A stretch of DNA of 64,000 nt from Adhaeribacter aerolatus (GCF_007991635.1 NZ_BJYS01000006.1:140007-204006); one strand, 5' to 3'. Shown: positions 54,295 through 63,345, counted from the first letter of the stretch. The notes: generated from the letters alone by a model not told the origin. Program-made: numbers and translations.

Positions 54295-57200
54295 TTAATT
54301 AGTAACCGGAGGATCCAATAGTAAAATAGAAGGCAAGGAGGCTGCACCGCTTAAGCGCAGCATTTGGTAACCAATGCCCGCAATACCCGTCATAAAACCG
54401 GGTATTTCGATGTTCTGGGCGGTACCGCAAAGTAAACCGTGCTCCTGGATGCTTTGCAACAACACCTGGGTTATTTTTCCGGTTTTGGCTTGCAGGGCTT
54501 CGTCCTCAAAAATAGCAGCGGCATCGGCCAATAATTCCAGGTTGCCGAAATCGCCGTGGCAAAGCGAGTGGTTGCGGCCAAAGCCTTGGTGGGTAGTGGT
54601 TTGAATAGCGGCTTCTATTTCCTCAACAACCTGGTTGTCGTGCAGGAAATCGAGCATTTTTAAACGGGCCAGGCCAATACCGGCGGCACCGGTACACCAG
54701 GCTACCATATCGTTGTGCGACTCGGGGGTGCTGGTGCTGGCTTTCCGCAGATCGAGCCAGTTATTGCGCTCGGGTACAAACAAGGTTCTTTCGTATTGGA
54801 TACCATCCAGGGCCAATATTTTAAATTGCTCTTGCCGGGTAAGCAGGTATAATTTAGATAAGGCGTAGGCAATGCCAGCGTTGCCGTGAGCAAAACCAGC
54901 CAAAGGTTGCTGACCTTCTATTTTCCAGGCTTTACCGGTTGGCATGGCAATAGCATTATCGGCTAGGTGCCGGCCTAACTTAATTGCCAGGTTTAAGGTA
55001 GCTTCCGAAGGGCGCACCCGGTACAAAGCCAGCAAACTTAAAATCATGCCGGCCGAACCCGTAACAATATCGACATCTTTACCAGCCGGCAAATACGGAT
55101 CTAAAAACCGGGTTACCACTTCGGCCTGGTCAAGTAAATCTGCGCGTTGCCACAATATTCCCAAATGGGTATACAGGTAAATAATGCCTATCCAGCCATC
55201 AAACATACCCAGCCGCTTTACAAAATTATCGGCCATGTAGTCATCGGCAGTCGAAATAATTGTGTTTAGTGATTGCTGGGCCAAGCAGGTATATTTGGGT
55301 TCGCCGGTAACGTAGCCCAGGTAAGCCAAAAACAAGGTTACGCCCGGCAAGCCGCTGTATAAATCCATAGCCAGCGGGTTAATGTCGTAGTTTTTACCTC
55401 TTAAAACCAATCCAATCCAGTTGGCGTTATCTTCGGTAATAAAGGCCAGCGACTGCAACCGGTCGCCTATTTTTTTGGCGGCAGCTATTAATTCTGCTGC
55501 GGTAGCTTCGGAGGTTAATTCTTGGGCTAAATAATTTACCGCGGCGGTATGGTGCTGCTCTACCGGAGCCGACGACGAAAGCGAAGCCCGGATAAACCAG
55601 CATTGCTTTTCGCAATCGGCGGCGCTTAAATTTTCTATTTTGTAGCACACTTGCTCCAGGCCGGTGGCTTCGTAAAAATCAGGTACACACTGGTTATCAT
55701 CGAGCCACAAATTTTTGGCGTTGGGTTTGGTTACGAAAACCGGTATGTCCATTTTATGCAGGGCTACTTGCTCGGCATCAATCACTTTTTCAACGTCGGG
55801 CCGACCGGGGGCTTCTTCCCAGAGTTTGTCAAATAAAATATCGCGTTCGTAGGCATCCCTTAAAAAATCGGGGTGAAAGCTGGCGTATAATATTTGGGTG
55901 TAAGTTGCGGTTTGGCGGTACATTACCCGGATGTGGTCGTTGGCAAACATATCTAAAATGCTGCCTGCGGCTAACAATTCGGTTTTGCTTTGCCGTATTA
56001 TTTGGTAGGTATGCCGAAAGCCGGCTTCAATCTGGTCGGCATATTGGAAAAAGTCAGATTTTTCGCCATGCAGCAAAGCTACGTTTTTAGAACCCTGGTA
56101 CACAATCTGCTGCTGCACCAGCTTCATTTCGTCGGTAGCGTCGGCAATCCAGACGGGGGCGGCCATGGGGCTTAGTTTGCCCGCCGAATCGTTTAAGCCG
56201 CCCACGTCAATGCCTTCGTTTTGGTCGTTTAAATACAGGCGCATGGGCAGCAACTGTACTTTCAACACTGATAACTCTAGTTGGTTAAATATATCGGAAT
56301 ATACCCCGTGGTTTTTATGGACCATGTTGGGGTGAAACAAAGATTCTATGTCAATAAGAACCGGATGTTCGCCGGCCGCAATTATATTTTCTAAGTGAAA
56401 ATCGGTGGCGTTGATGCTGTAGAGAATGGCCAGTAAACTGCCGTAGCGGTGGTAATATTGCTGCAATTCTTCTTTGGTCTGGCAGGTGGTATGTTCTATA
56501 AATTCTACCCAGCCGTAGATTTCCCGGTTCAGGATGATTAATATTTTAAAAGGATTGGTTACGCCTTTTTGGTTGTACCATTGCAATAATTCCTGGAAAT
56601 GAGACTCTACCGCCAGGGGCCGGGGTTTGTATACCACTTTTTTACCCGAAGCAAAAGTTACAATGGTTACGGTTTGGCCGCCCCGGTGCCGGTCGCCGGC
56701 GCTCGTAATTATTTTATTTACGATATCATTTTCCGCAATGCCAAAAACCGACTGTAGTTGAGGCCAGTCGGTGTGCAATCTTTCTAAAAACAAGGTACTG
56801 TTTTGGTACCAGCTATCCAGGTAATCGCTGATTTGCCGGATTAATACCGGATATTCTTCGGCCAGTGCCTGTCGGCGTTCCGGTGTCCGGATGAGCTGAA
56901 TAAAACTATTAAATCTTTCTGCGGGGGTTTCACCGGTTAACTCGTTGTTCAAACGAGCAATATTCATTTCCAGCACCAGGGTCCGGTTTACCATTTCGTA
57001 CAGTTTGGCCGGAATATTATCTACCAGGTGGTTTTTAATATTTTCTATTGCAAAAGCTTGGCCCCAAGTACCAGAGGCCACCTTAGCTGCTATGTCAGCG
57101 GTTAACCGCTGCACGGCTTCGCGAATCAGGGGTTCTACAAAATCAAGGAAACCAGCTACCGGGACCCGGCTCAAATATTTTTCGGAAAAGAAGGTATAAT

Positions 57201-57510
57201 TTTCACTGATGCCAGTATTTAGCAAGGAGAGTTTTCGTTGTAGCCCAATCTGGTTATAAGGAATAAAATCTTTCAGAATATTTAGGGGTGCGCTGGTGAG
57301 CGTATTAAACTGGGCCTCTGTTAAGTTATATTGTTGCAGTTTCTTTCCGAAATATTCCCCCTCTGAAAACGGGTAGCGCATTTTCCATTTTTCCGCCAGT
57401 TTGGAAGTTGCCTCACCTTCCGGTTGGGGGGCCAAGTTTATATTTCTAACGAAAGATGCTCTTTCTTTCAGGGTTAAGGCTTTTAACAGGCAGTTTGTAT
57501 TTAGTTTCAT
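54295..57510 (-). CDS. lanM: Class II lanthipeptide synthetase LanM
   Basis: 1071 residues, normal for LanM (900-1100). The N-terminal dehydratase domain (DUF4135, about residues 110-490) has the kinase-like elements VVYKPRP (293-299), NATDFHLENI (367-376) and DIESLFHP (387-394), which phosphorylate Ser/Thr and eliminate phosphate. The C-terminal LanC-like cyclase (about 690-1065) has the toroid repeats LYSGLPGVTLFLAYLG, FAHGNAGIAYALSKLY and GFMTGIAGIGYQMLRL, and the three zinc ligands Cys939 (AWCTGAAG), Cys984 and His985 (LCHGDFGN). All key residues are intact. The gene lies 192 bp downstream of the precursor gene, with a hairpin and U-tract between, and 186 bp upstream of the exporter gene. 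Confidence 0.95.
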   Translation of the reverse strand: MKLNTNCLLKALTLKERASFVRNINLAPQPEGEATSKLAEKWKMRYPFSEGEYFGKKLQQYNLTEAQFNTLTSAPLNILKDFIPYNQIGLQRKLSLLNTGISENYTFFSEKYLSRVPVAGFLDFVEPLIREAVQRLTADIAAKVASGTWGQAFAIENIKNHLVDNIPAKLYEMVNRTLVLEMNIARLNNELTGETPAERFNSFIQLIRTPERRQALAEEYPVLIRQISDYLDSWYQNSTLFLERLHTDWPQLQSVFGIAENDIVNKIITSAGDRHRGGQTVTIVTFASGKKVVYKPRPLAVESHFQELLQWYNQKGVTNPFKILIILNREIYGWVEFIEHTTCQTKEELQQYYHRYGSLLAILYSINATDFHLENIIAAGEHPVLIDIESLFHPNMVHKNHGVYSDIFNQLELSVLKVQLLPMRLYLNDQNEGIDVGGLNDSAGKLSPMAAPVWIADATDEMKLVQQQIVYQGSKNVALLHGEKSDFFQYADQIEAGFRHTYQIIRQSKTELLAAGSILDMFANDHIRVMYRQTATYTQILYASFHPDFLRDAYERDILFDKLWEEAPGRPDVEKVIDAEQVALHKMDIPVFVTKPNAKNLWLDDNQCVPDFYEATGLEQVCYKIENLSAADCEKQCWFIRASLSSSAPVEQHHTAAVNYLAQELTSEATAAELIAAAKKIGDRLQSLAFITEDNANWIGLVLRGKNYDINPLAMDLYSGLPGVTLFLAYLGYVTGEPKYTCLAQQSLNTIISTADDYMADNFVKRLGMFDGWIGIIYLYTHLGILWQRADLLDQAEVVTRFLDPYLPAGKDVDIVTGSAGMILSLLALYRVRPSEATLNLAIKLGRHLADNAIAMPTGKAWKIEGQQPLAGFAHGNAGIAYALSKLYLLTRQEQFKILALDGIQYERTLFVPERNNWLDLRKASTSTPESHNDMVAWCTGAAGIGLARLKMLDFLHDNQVVEEIEAAIQTTTHQGFGRNHSLCHGDFGNLELLADAAAIFEDEALQAKTGKITQVLLQSIQEHGLLCGTAQNIEIPGFMTGIAGIGYQMLRLSGAASLPSILLLDPPVTN

Positions 57511-57560
57511 GGTTGCGGTTGGTAAATAGTTCGGCAGAAAAAGGGACTCAGAAAGGGAAG

Positions 57561-57643
57561 AAAAAAAATAATAGAAGTAAGAAAGACAAGCGCCGGCAAG
57601 TAATAGGTTACTTAGTTGGGATATCTTCTTACTTCTATTATTT
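57561..57643 (-). terminator. Hairpin with U-tract between lanA and lanM (attenuator-like)
   Basis: 57626-57643 and 57566-57583 are perfect 18-bp inverted copies (AAATAATAGAAGTAAGAA on the precursor-proximal side, read on minus) with a 42-nt loop. On minus the second arm runs straight into TTTTTTTT (57568-57561). The stem is AT-rich, so termination should be partial, giving much precursor mRNA and less lanM mRNA. Confidence 0.75.
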
Positions 57644-57702
57644 ATAGGGTTGGTGTTAATTTAAGTTGGCGGTAAAACGCGCCTTAAACTTAGGCGGTGT
57701 AA

Positions 57703-57933
57703 TTACCAGTAGTATGGGTTGCAGGAATAACCACCATTACACTCGCCGCTAACTGAGCAGAACCAGCCAGAAGAAGGACGGCCGCCGGAAATGTTGCGGA
57801 GGGCAATGTTGTCCAGTAATGCGTTAGAATCATTCACTGGGTTTTCAGGAAGAGACTTTAATTGCTCTTCGGTTAAAGTGGCTCTGTATTCAGCATCTTT
57901 CCAAGCGCGGATTACATCTACATTTTTTTTCAT
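57703..57933 (-). CDS. lanA: Class II lanthipeptide precursor, mersacidin/lichenicidin-type leader
   Basis: 76 residues. The leader (1-51) has DVIRAWKDAEYRATLTEEQ and SLPENP, the conserved pattern of mersacidin/lichenicidin-family type 2 lantibiotic leaders, and ends in ISGG (Gly50-Gly51), the cut site for the C39 exporter. The core (52-76) has five Ser (54, 55, 60, 62, 70), no Thr, and three Cys (59, 65, 71) spaced exactly six apart. Residues 59-65, CSVSGEC, align with CTLTSEC of mersacidin, that is, the [T/S]x[T/S]xEC lipid II-binding pattern with its essential Glu. By analogy, rings Ser54/55-Cys59, Ser60-Cys65 and Ser62-Cys71 are possible. The tail NPYYW is unusually aromatic. Directly upstream of lanM, same strand. 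Confidence 0.93.
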   Translation of the reverse strand: MKKNVDVIRAWKDAEYRATLTEEQLKSLPENPVNDSNALLDNIALRNISGGRPSSGWFCSVSGECNGGYSCNPYYW

Positions 57934-58820
57934 AGTTTTATTTTGGCCTCTTATCCCGTTGTTACACCGCGTAACAACTTCGTTTCAGCTGATTCAAACA
58001 TAATATCCCGCCTACCCGCTTTGAAAATAATTCAAAACGAATGGCTGAAGTGAGACGTTGAGTGGCTAAAATTAAGGCTTGAAAGCCGTCTTTTTGGGGT
58101 CCGAAAATTCTGGTAGGTTCCGAAAATCAGGCTGCTTAATTAGCGAAAACCTGTTAGCAAGGCTTAAAATGGAATAAATTGGTTCGGTATTTCTACTTAC
58201 CAGGGTTGATGCGTTTACTTGCGGAGTCAGTCGGGGCGGTTGCTGAGTGCCGCGTTTTTAAATTTATCTGGCGTTGGCGCTTATGCAGCATTGCCCGGCT
58301 TACCTGAAAAATTCCACCAGCAGCTTATAACTAAAGCAAGCCATCGGCGGCGTTTAAAGACAAAAAGCTGATTACTAAATCGCTTTTCTTTTACGGCAGC
58401 CGAAAAACAATTAATATTTTTCCACTATTCAATTGTGTTGGTAAAGGTTAATACTTATTTTAGTTTAAAATTTCACCTTTTCTGTTCTCCTTTTTAAGGT
58501 TTCTTACAGTAGCTCACGCACATTTTCTCCTAATGACTGACCAGTGGTCGCATCAGGTTGCTTAAAAAAGTTAAATTTTATTTAAGCGATTATTAAGCCC
58601 CGGCCAGTCAGAACTGTTTACCTCGAACGAAAATCTTTTGTCTCCGCCGATCAGCGAAAAAGCATGTTCCTGGTTCTATTTGGCTAGTATTAAAACTTTT
58701 CGACTTACGCTTTTTTTGGCCCCATTTTAAATGCTTCCAGTTTATTTGGTAAAGCCGGCTGAACAGATCAAATCTTTCCATATTCCTATTACTAACCTTT
58801 AAACCTTAAATGCTATTGTT
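57934..58820. other. 887-bp divergent region upstream of lanA
   Basis: It holds the start signals of lanA (minus) and of the hydrolase gene (plus). On minus, TATGTTTG (58002-57995) matches the Bacteroidota -7 box, without a -33 TTG at the usual distance. A 21-bp dyad (57958-57978) lies between it and the lanA start. A GACCA-G-TGGTC dyad is at 58539-58549. I found no second precursor gene, regulator or immunity gene on either strand of this region. Confidence 0.55.
57958..57978. promoter_or_regulatory. Dyad in the lanA leader (candidate operator or mRNA hairpin)
   Basis: GTTGTTAC (57958-57965) and GTAACAAC (57971-57978), perfect 8-bp arms around ACCGC. It lies 25 bp upstream of the lanA ATG and 17 bp downstream of the -7 box candidate, so it would be in the early transcript. 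No cluster-linked regulator gene is seen. Confidence 0.45.
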
Positions 58821-60092
58821 ATGAAAAATTACACTTGGTTAATCCTGATATTTCTTTTTTTGCTGGGTGGTTGTAAAGAAGAACCCGAAATTATTCCATC
58901 TTCTACCGATGCGAACAAAATTACCAGTCACCAGCAGGTAAAAACGGTAGCTGGCACCACCACCTTGGTGGGGTGTACCGTCGAAACTTTAAAAACCGGT
59001 GAAATCGTTCAGATATGCGTACCCGAAAACTGGAACGGGGAATTGATAATTTATGCCCACGGGTACGTTTCAGAATTTGAGTCCCTGGCTTTACCTACCG
59101 AAGCTGCTGCCTACGTTCCCCTGTTTACCAGTTTAGGTTATGCTTTTGCCACGACCAGTTACACCGAAAATGGTTTAGCCATTCAGACCGGCATTGATAA
59201 CATTCTGGATTTACGCAAACGGTTTATCAAAGAATACGGGGAACCCAAGTACATTTATTTAACAGGTGGCTCGGAAGGTGGTATTGTTACCACATTGGCC
59301 ATTGAACGGTATCCAAAACTTTTCAGTGGGGGTCTATCGTTGTGCGGTCCTTGCGGCGATTTTCAAAAGCAAATAAATTATTACGCCGATTTCCGGGTAG
59401 TATTTGATTATTACTTTCCAAATATATTGCCAGGCGATGCCATTCATATTCCGGACGAACTTATCCGGAATTGGGAAACGGTTTATGTTCCGGCCATCAT
59501 ACAAGCCATTACTTTAAATCCGGCAATCGCTCTTAAAATTTTAAGCATAACCGGCGCCCCTTACGACCCCAATAACCCCACCACCATTGGCCAGACCTTC
59601 TTGCGGGCACTGTGGTACGATGTGTTTGCTACCCGCAATGCCATAGAAGTTTTAAAAGGTCAACCTTACGATAATACTGCCACGCAATATGTAGTTCCGG
59701 GTAACCCCGCCGAAACACTGTTACTCAATGCCCAGGTCGACCGGTTTAGCGCCGATAAACAGGCCCTTAAAAACGTAGAGAAATATTACCAGACCTCCGG
59801 CGACATCAGCATTCCGCTTGTTAAAATGCATACAACCGGCGACCCGACTATTCCGTTCTGGCACTTCCCTTTGTACCAGGCTAAAATTACGGCCCAGGAT
59901 GCCAATGCCCTTTACACCGGTATTCCAATTGCGCGCTACGGCCACTGCACGTTTACCGAAACCGAAATAGCTCTGGCCTTTGCGCGGCTGGTACAACAAG
60001 TAAAAAGTCAGCCCCTGGTTTTAGCGCACCAGTTGGCCGCCCAGGCACAGAACGGCAAAATAATAGCCTCGGTGCAAAGTGTAAAACCGTAA
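58821..60092 (+). CDS. Alpha/beta hydrolase lipoprotein
   Basis: 423 residues. Lipobox LGGC (Cys18). An alpha/beta hydrolase fold is indicated by WNGELIIYAHGYVSEFESLA (oxyanion-hole strand), the nucleophile elbow YLTGGSEGGIVTTLAIERYP (G-x-S-x-G type with Ser as nucleophile), a late Asp region (KMHTTGDPTIPF) and the catalytic His in RYGHCTFTE. The substrate is unknown. Similar lipoproteins are usually annotated as peptidase- or esterase-like. It diverges from lanA but is on the other strand with 887 bp between, so a link to the lanthipeptide is not supported. Confidence 0.83.
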   Translation: MKNYTWLILIFLFLLGGCKEEPEIIPSSTDANKITSHQQVKTVAGTTTLVGCTVETLKTGEIVQICVPENWNGELIIYAHGYVSEFESLALPTEAAAYVPLFTSLGYAFATTSYTENGLAIQTGIDNILDLRKRFIKEYGEPKYIYLTGGSEGGIVTTLAIERYPKLFSGGLSLCGPCGDFQKQINYYADFRVVFDYYFPNILPGDAIHIPDELIRNWETVYVPAIIQAITLNPAIALKILSITGAPYDPNNPTTIGQTFLRALWYDVFATRNAIEVLKGQPYDNTATQYVVPGNPAETLLLNAQVDRFSADKQALKNVEKYYQTSGDISIPLVKMHTTGDPTIPFWHFPLYQAKITAQDANALYTGIPIARYGHCTFTETEIALAFARLVQQVKSQPLVLAHQLAAQAQNGKIIASVQSVKP

Positions 60093-60129
60093 ACAGTTTA
60101 TGGGGGAACTAACTTAGTAACCGCTGAAG

Positions 60130-60181
60130 TTAAAGCAGAGAACCCAAACCCTATTAATAGGGTTTGGGTTCTCTGCTTTAA
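60130..60181. terminator. Perfect 52-bp palindrome, bidirectional terminator
   Basis: 26-bp arms that are exact reverse complements with no spacer. The centre is CTATT|AATAG at 60151-60160. It lies between the ends of two convergent genes (60092 on plus, 60229 on minus), and the outer ends supply A/T runs in both directions (TTTAAATG and AACTTCAG-like sides). Strongly fits a terminator for both genes. Confidence 0.8.
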
Positions 60182-60228
60182 ATGTAATAATTACCCAGCC
60201 CGTAACGAGGCATAATCTGGACCGAAAA

Positions 60229-61335
60229 TCAAAATGAAACTTTTCCTTTCCAGAAGGCAATCCGCTGGCGGTTCCAGGTGTAACAGGCAACTAAATGGCC
60301 ATCCTGGTAAAAAATATCGGGGTATGACAGTTCAGTTTTCTCTTCCCCTTTTTTTTCAATATCAAAAGTAGTGGGCCAGGTTTTACCATTATCGGTAGAT
60401 ACGGCCACGGTAATGGGGTAGCGTTTGCCCCAGTTTTCGCCAACCGGATTATAGATGACGGCTATGGTATCGCCGGCTATTTGGGTTACATCAATGCCGC
60501 TGTTATTATTAGGCAGATCGATGGGGTAAATAGGGCTCCAGGTTTTGCCGTAATCGTTGGAATCGCTGCGGCAGATTTTACCGCCTGAGCTGCGCATGAG
60601 CATGTGCACCCGCCCGGGCTTGGATTCCCATAGTGCCGGCTGAATCACGCCTTCGCCTTTTATTACGCTGCGGTCCAGGGGCAGTTTGCCGGTAGATGTC
60701 CAGGTTTTGCCGCCGTCGGTACTCCGGTCGATAAACACATCCCAGACCTTGTTCCGCTCCACCGAAGCCGGCGCCAGCCAGGTACCATCCGACAATACCA
60801 GCGGCTGATTCCGTACGGGCCCCCTACCGCCTTTATCGCCCGGTACCAGCTCCACCGGCTGGCTCCAGGTTTTGCCCTGGTCGTCGGAATGCTGCACCCA
60901 GGTTTCCCAGTAGTCTATTTCTTTACCTACTTTAAAGTACAAATAAATCCGGCCATTGGGGCCATTAAATAACACTGGGTTCCAGTGCGGGTCTTTCCGG
61001 ATTTTTACCGCCAGGTAAGGTTTCGACCAGTTGCCGGGCTGGCCCTGCGCCATCCAGATGCCCACATCATCATTTTTTTCGTGCGAACCGGCAAACCAGG
61101 CCACCAGGTAGTTTTGGTTTTTTAAACCAATCATGGTAGAAGCATGGCACTGCGGAAATGGCCGGTCGTCTTTAAAAATATGCTCGTATTGTACTGTGCT
61201 GATAGTGGGAGCCTTGGCTGAAGCAGAATCTTTCTCCCGGGATGGTTGATTTACAACATTCTTCTGCGGCGTGGTGCAGGAAAGCGCCAAGCCCAGCAAC
61301 AAGGCCGGCCAGGCGCCAATAAGCAAATGCTTCAT
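60229..61335 (-). CDS. BNR-repeat sialidase-like lipoprotein
   Basis: 368 residues from the ATG at 61335. The open frame runs to 61524, but the extra 63 residues precede a normal lipoprotein signal (LLLGLALSC, Cys20), so the inner start is chosen. Six-bladed beta-propeller features: Asp-box motifs SDDQGKTWSQ, STDGGKTWTS, SNDYGKTWSP and STDNGKTWPT, an early Arg in KDDRPFPQCHASTMIGL, and MLMRSSGGKICR. It matches the BNR_2 exo-alpha-sialidase-like family (PF13088). Whether it acts on sialic acid is uncertain, as many Bacteroidota members act on other glycans. No sialic-acid catabolic genes are nearby. Confidence 0.85.
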   Translation of the reverse strand: MKHLLIGAWPALLLGLALSCTTPQKNVVNQPSREKDSASAKAPTISTVQYEHIFKDDRPFPQCHASTMIGLKNQNYLVAWFAGSHEKNDDVGIWMAQGQPGNWSKPYLAVKIRKDPHWNPVLFNGPNGRIYLYFKVGKEIDYWETWVQHSDDQGKTWSQPVELVPGDKGGRGPVRNQPLVLSDGTWLAPASVERNKVWDVFIDRSTDGGKTWTSTGKLPLDRSVIKGEGVIQPALWESKPGRVHMLMRSSGGKICRSDSNDYGKTWSPIYPIDLPNNNSGIDVTQIAGDTIAVIYNPVGENWGKRYPITVAVSTDNGKTWPTTFDIEKKGEEKTELSYPDIFYQDGHLVACYTWNRQRIAFWKGKVSF

Positions 61336-61649
61336 CTGGTTTAATATTTGGTATTTCGGGTTAAAACAGGCAAGCTGTATATTACGAAAAACACTTGGAA
61401 TAACAGGCATAAACTGGGCTAACTTAATTATTGCCGGTCTGGGGAAGTGATAAACTATTGTTTTAAAGGTAAGAAAACGGCCACTTATTCCGGGTGCAGA
61501 AAGAATATTTACGCACCACCACACGTAAATATTCTTTTGGTGGCTGCCTACTCAGATAAAAAATATATTTATTATTATAATTTCTGTTATTATAATGGTA
61601 ATATGCTTTGTAAATAACTCTTTAAATATTCACCCAAACAACAAACTAC
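61336..61649. other. 314-bp divergent region between sialidase-like and esterase genes
   Basis: The half towards the esterase is very AT-rich (about 61555-61620) and should contain its promoter. TATGCTTTG at about 61601-61609 resembles the -7 box but has three rather than two bases between TA and TTTG. No hairpin or small gene seen. Confidence 0.4.
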
Positions 61650-63299
61650 ATGAAATCTATTAAAATTCTATCGTTGGCCTGCCTGCTGGCGGTAGCTTGG
61701 CTGCCGGTTAGCCTGGCCCAAACCAAAACCAGCGGCAGTCCGGCTGCTAACCAGGTTAAAACCGCCAACGGCTTACTGGCAGGTACCACCGAAAAAAGTG
61801 GCATCCGCAGCTTTAAAGGCGTACCGTTTGCGGCGGCGCCAGTCGGCGATTTACGCTGGCGCGAACCCCAGCCCGCTAAAAACTGGCAGGGCGTGCGCAA
61901 AGCTACTCAGTTTGGCCCGAGAGCTATGCAACTGGCCTTGTTCGGCGATATGAATTTCAGATCGAACGGTATGAACGAAGATTGTTTGTACCTGAACGTT
62001 TGGACACCCGCTAAAACCGGGCAAGAGCGTTTGCCGGTGCTGGTTTACTTTTACGGCGGCGGCTTTGTGGCCGGCGATGGCTCAGAGCCGCGCTACGACG
62101 GGGAGAGTATGGCGCAAAAAGGAATAGTAGCCGTAACGGTTAATTACCGCTTAGGGGTATTTGGTTTTATGACGCACCCCGAGTTAACGAAAGAATCGCC
62201 GAACAAAGCGTCGGGTAATTACGGTTTGCTGGACCAAAGCGCCGCTTTAAAGTGGGTTAAACAAAATATTGCGGCTTTTGGCGGCGACCCGAACAAAGTT
62301 ACCATTGCCGGAGAATCGGCCGGTTCTTTTTCGGTGAGCGCCCAAATGGCTTCGCCGCTTTCTAAAAACCTGATTGCGGGCGCTATTGGCGAGAGTGGGT
62401 CCTTGTTATCGCTGCAGCCAACCACCGCCCTGGCCCAGGCCGAGCAAAACGGGGTAACCTTTGCTACCGGTTTAGGAGCTACCTCGCTGGCGGCTCTGCG
62501 GGCTTTACCCGCCGACCAGATATTACAAGCTACCAGCAAACCCGGTACGCCGCGCTTTTCGGTAGTGGTAGATGGTTATTTCTTCCCCAAAGCCCCATCC
62601 GAAATATTTACGAGCGGCCAGCAAGCCAAGGTACCTTTACTGGCCGGCTGGAACTCCGAAGAATCGGGTTACCGGGCCATTCTGGGGCAGGAAGCGCCCA
62701 CCGCGGAGAATTACAAGAAAGCTTTGGAAAAACAGTTTGGCGAACGGGCCGGCGAGGTGCTTAAATTATATCCGGCTACTACCGAAGACGAAGTTATACA
62801 GGCCGCAACCGCCCTTGCCGGCGACCGCTTTATTGGCTACAGTACCTGGAAATGGATTGACGTACACAGCCAGACCAGCGGCAAACCCGTTTACCGCTAT
62901 ATGTATTCCCGTCCGCGCCCCGAAATGACGCCCGAAATGGGCAATGCGACGGCTGGTTTAGCCGGCGGGGTTATCCGGAACGCTGATCCCAACGCGAAAA
63001 AAACACCTCCTGCCCGGGGCGCTGTTCACTCGGCCGAAATAGAATACGCCATGGGCAACCTGGCCACCAATAAGGTTTACGCCTGGACACCCGACGATCA
63101 CAAAGTATCGGCCCTGATGCAAAATTATTTCGCCAACTTTATAAAAACCGGTAACCCAAATGGTAAAGGTTTACCTACCTGGCCGGCCCTGAAACCCGGC
63201 AGCCCAGCTTCGGTTATGAACATCGATGTAAATACCCGCCTGGAAACCGACAAAACCCGCGAGCGCTACCTGCTGTTGGAAAATATGGCCAAAAAATAA
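61650..63299 (+). CDS. Type-B carboxylesterase/lipase family protein
   Basis: 549 residues. Signal peptide ends near residue 24 (LPVSLAQ). Carboxylesterase type-B features in order: SFKGVPFAAAPVGDLRWREP, EDCLYLNVW, the oxyanion-hole LVYFYGGGFVAGDG, nucleophile elbow AGESAGSFSVSAQMASPLSK (Ser in GESAG), acidic member in WNSEESGY, and the catalytic His in GAVHSAEIEYAMGN. Para-nitrobenzyl-esterase-like proteins of this size hydrolyse carboxylic esters. It is exported and may remove acyl groups from plant or microbial polymers. Followed by a terminator at 63346-63387. Confidence 0.93.
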   Translation: MKSIKILSLACLLAVAWLPVSLAQTKTSGSPAANQVKTANGLLAGTTEKSGIRSFKGVPFAAAPVGDLRWREPQPAKNWQGVRKATQFGPRAMQLALFGDMNFRSNGMNEDCLYLNVWTPAKTGQERLPVLVYFYGGGFVAGDGSEPRYDGESMAQKGIVAVTVNYRLGVFGFMTHPELTKESPNKASGNYGLLDQSAALKWVKQNIAAFGGDPNKVTIAGESAGSFSVSAQMASPLSKNLIAGAIGESGSLLSLQPTTALAQAEQNGVTFATGLGATSLAALRALPADQILQATSKPGTPRFSVVVDGYFFPKAPSEIFTSGQQAKVPLLAGWNSEESGYRAILGQEAPTAENYKKALEKQFGERAGEVLKLYPATTEDEVIQAATALAGDRFIGYSTWKWIDVHSQTSGKPVYRYMYSRPRPEMTPEMGNATAGLAGGVIRNADPNAKKTPPARGAVHSAEIEYAMGNLATNKVYAWTPDDHKVSALMQNYFANFIKTGNPNGKGLPTWPALKPGSPASVMNIDVNTRLETDKTRERYLLLENMAKK

Positions 63300-63345
63300 A
63301 TTTAAGCAAGGCACTACTTAAAGTTTTTTGGTTTTAATCCTTTCT

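Noticed and set aside
57703..57933. Precursor as an unmodified double-glycine microcin
   Set aside because: The leader matches mersacidin/lichenicidin-type lantibiotics, a LanM gene is adjacent and the core is rich in Ser and Cys.
58821..60092. Hydrolase as the leader peptidase or immunity protein of the lanthipeptide cluster
   Set aside because: It is on the other strand, 887 bp away, and the C39 exporter already supplies leader removal.
61336..61524. 63-residue N-terminal extension of the sialidase-like protein
   Set aside because: It precedes a standard lipoprotein signal with Cys20, so the ATG at 61335 is used.
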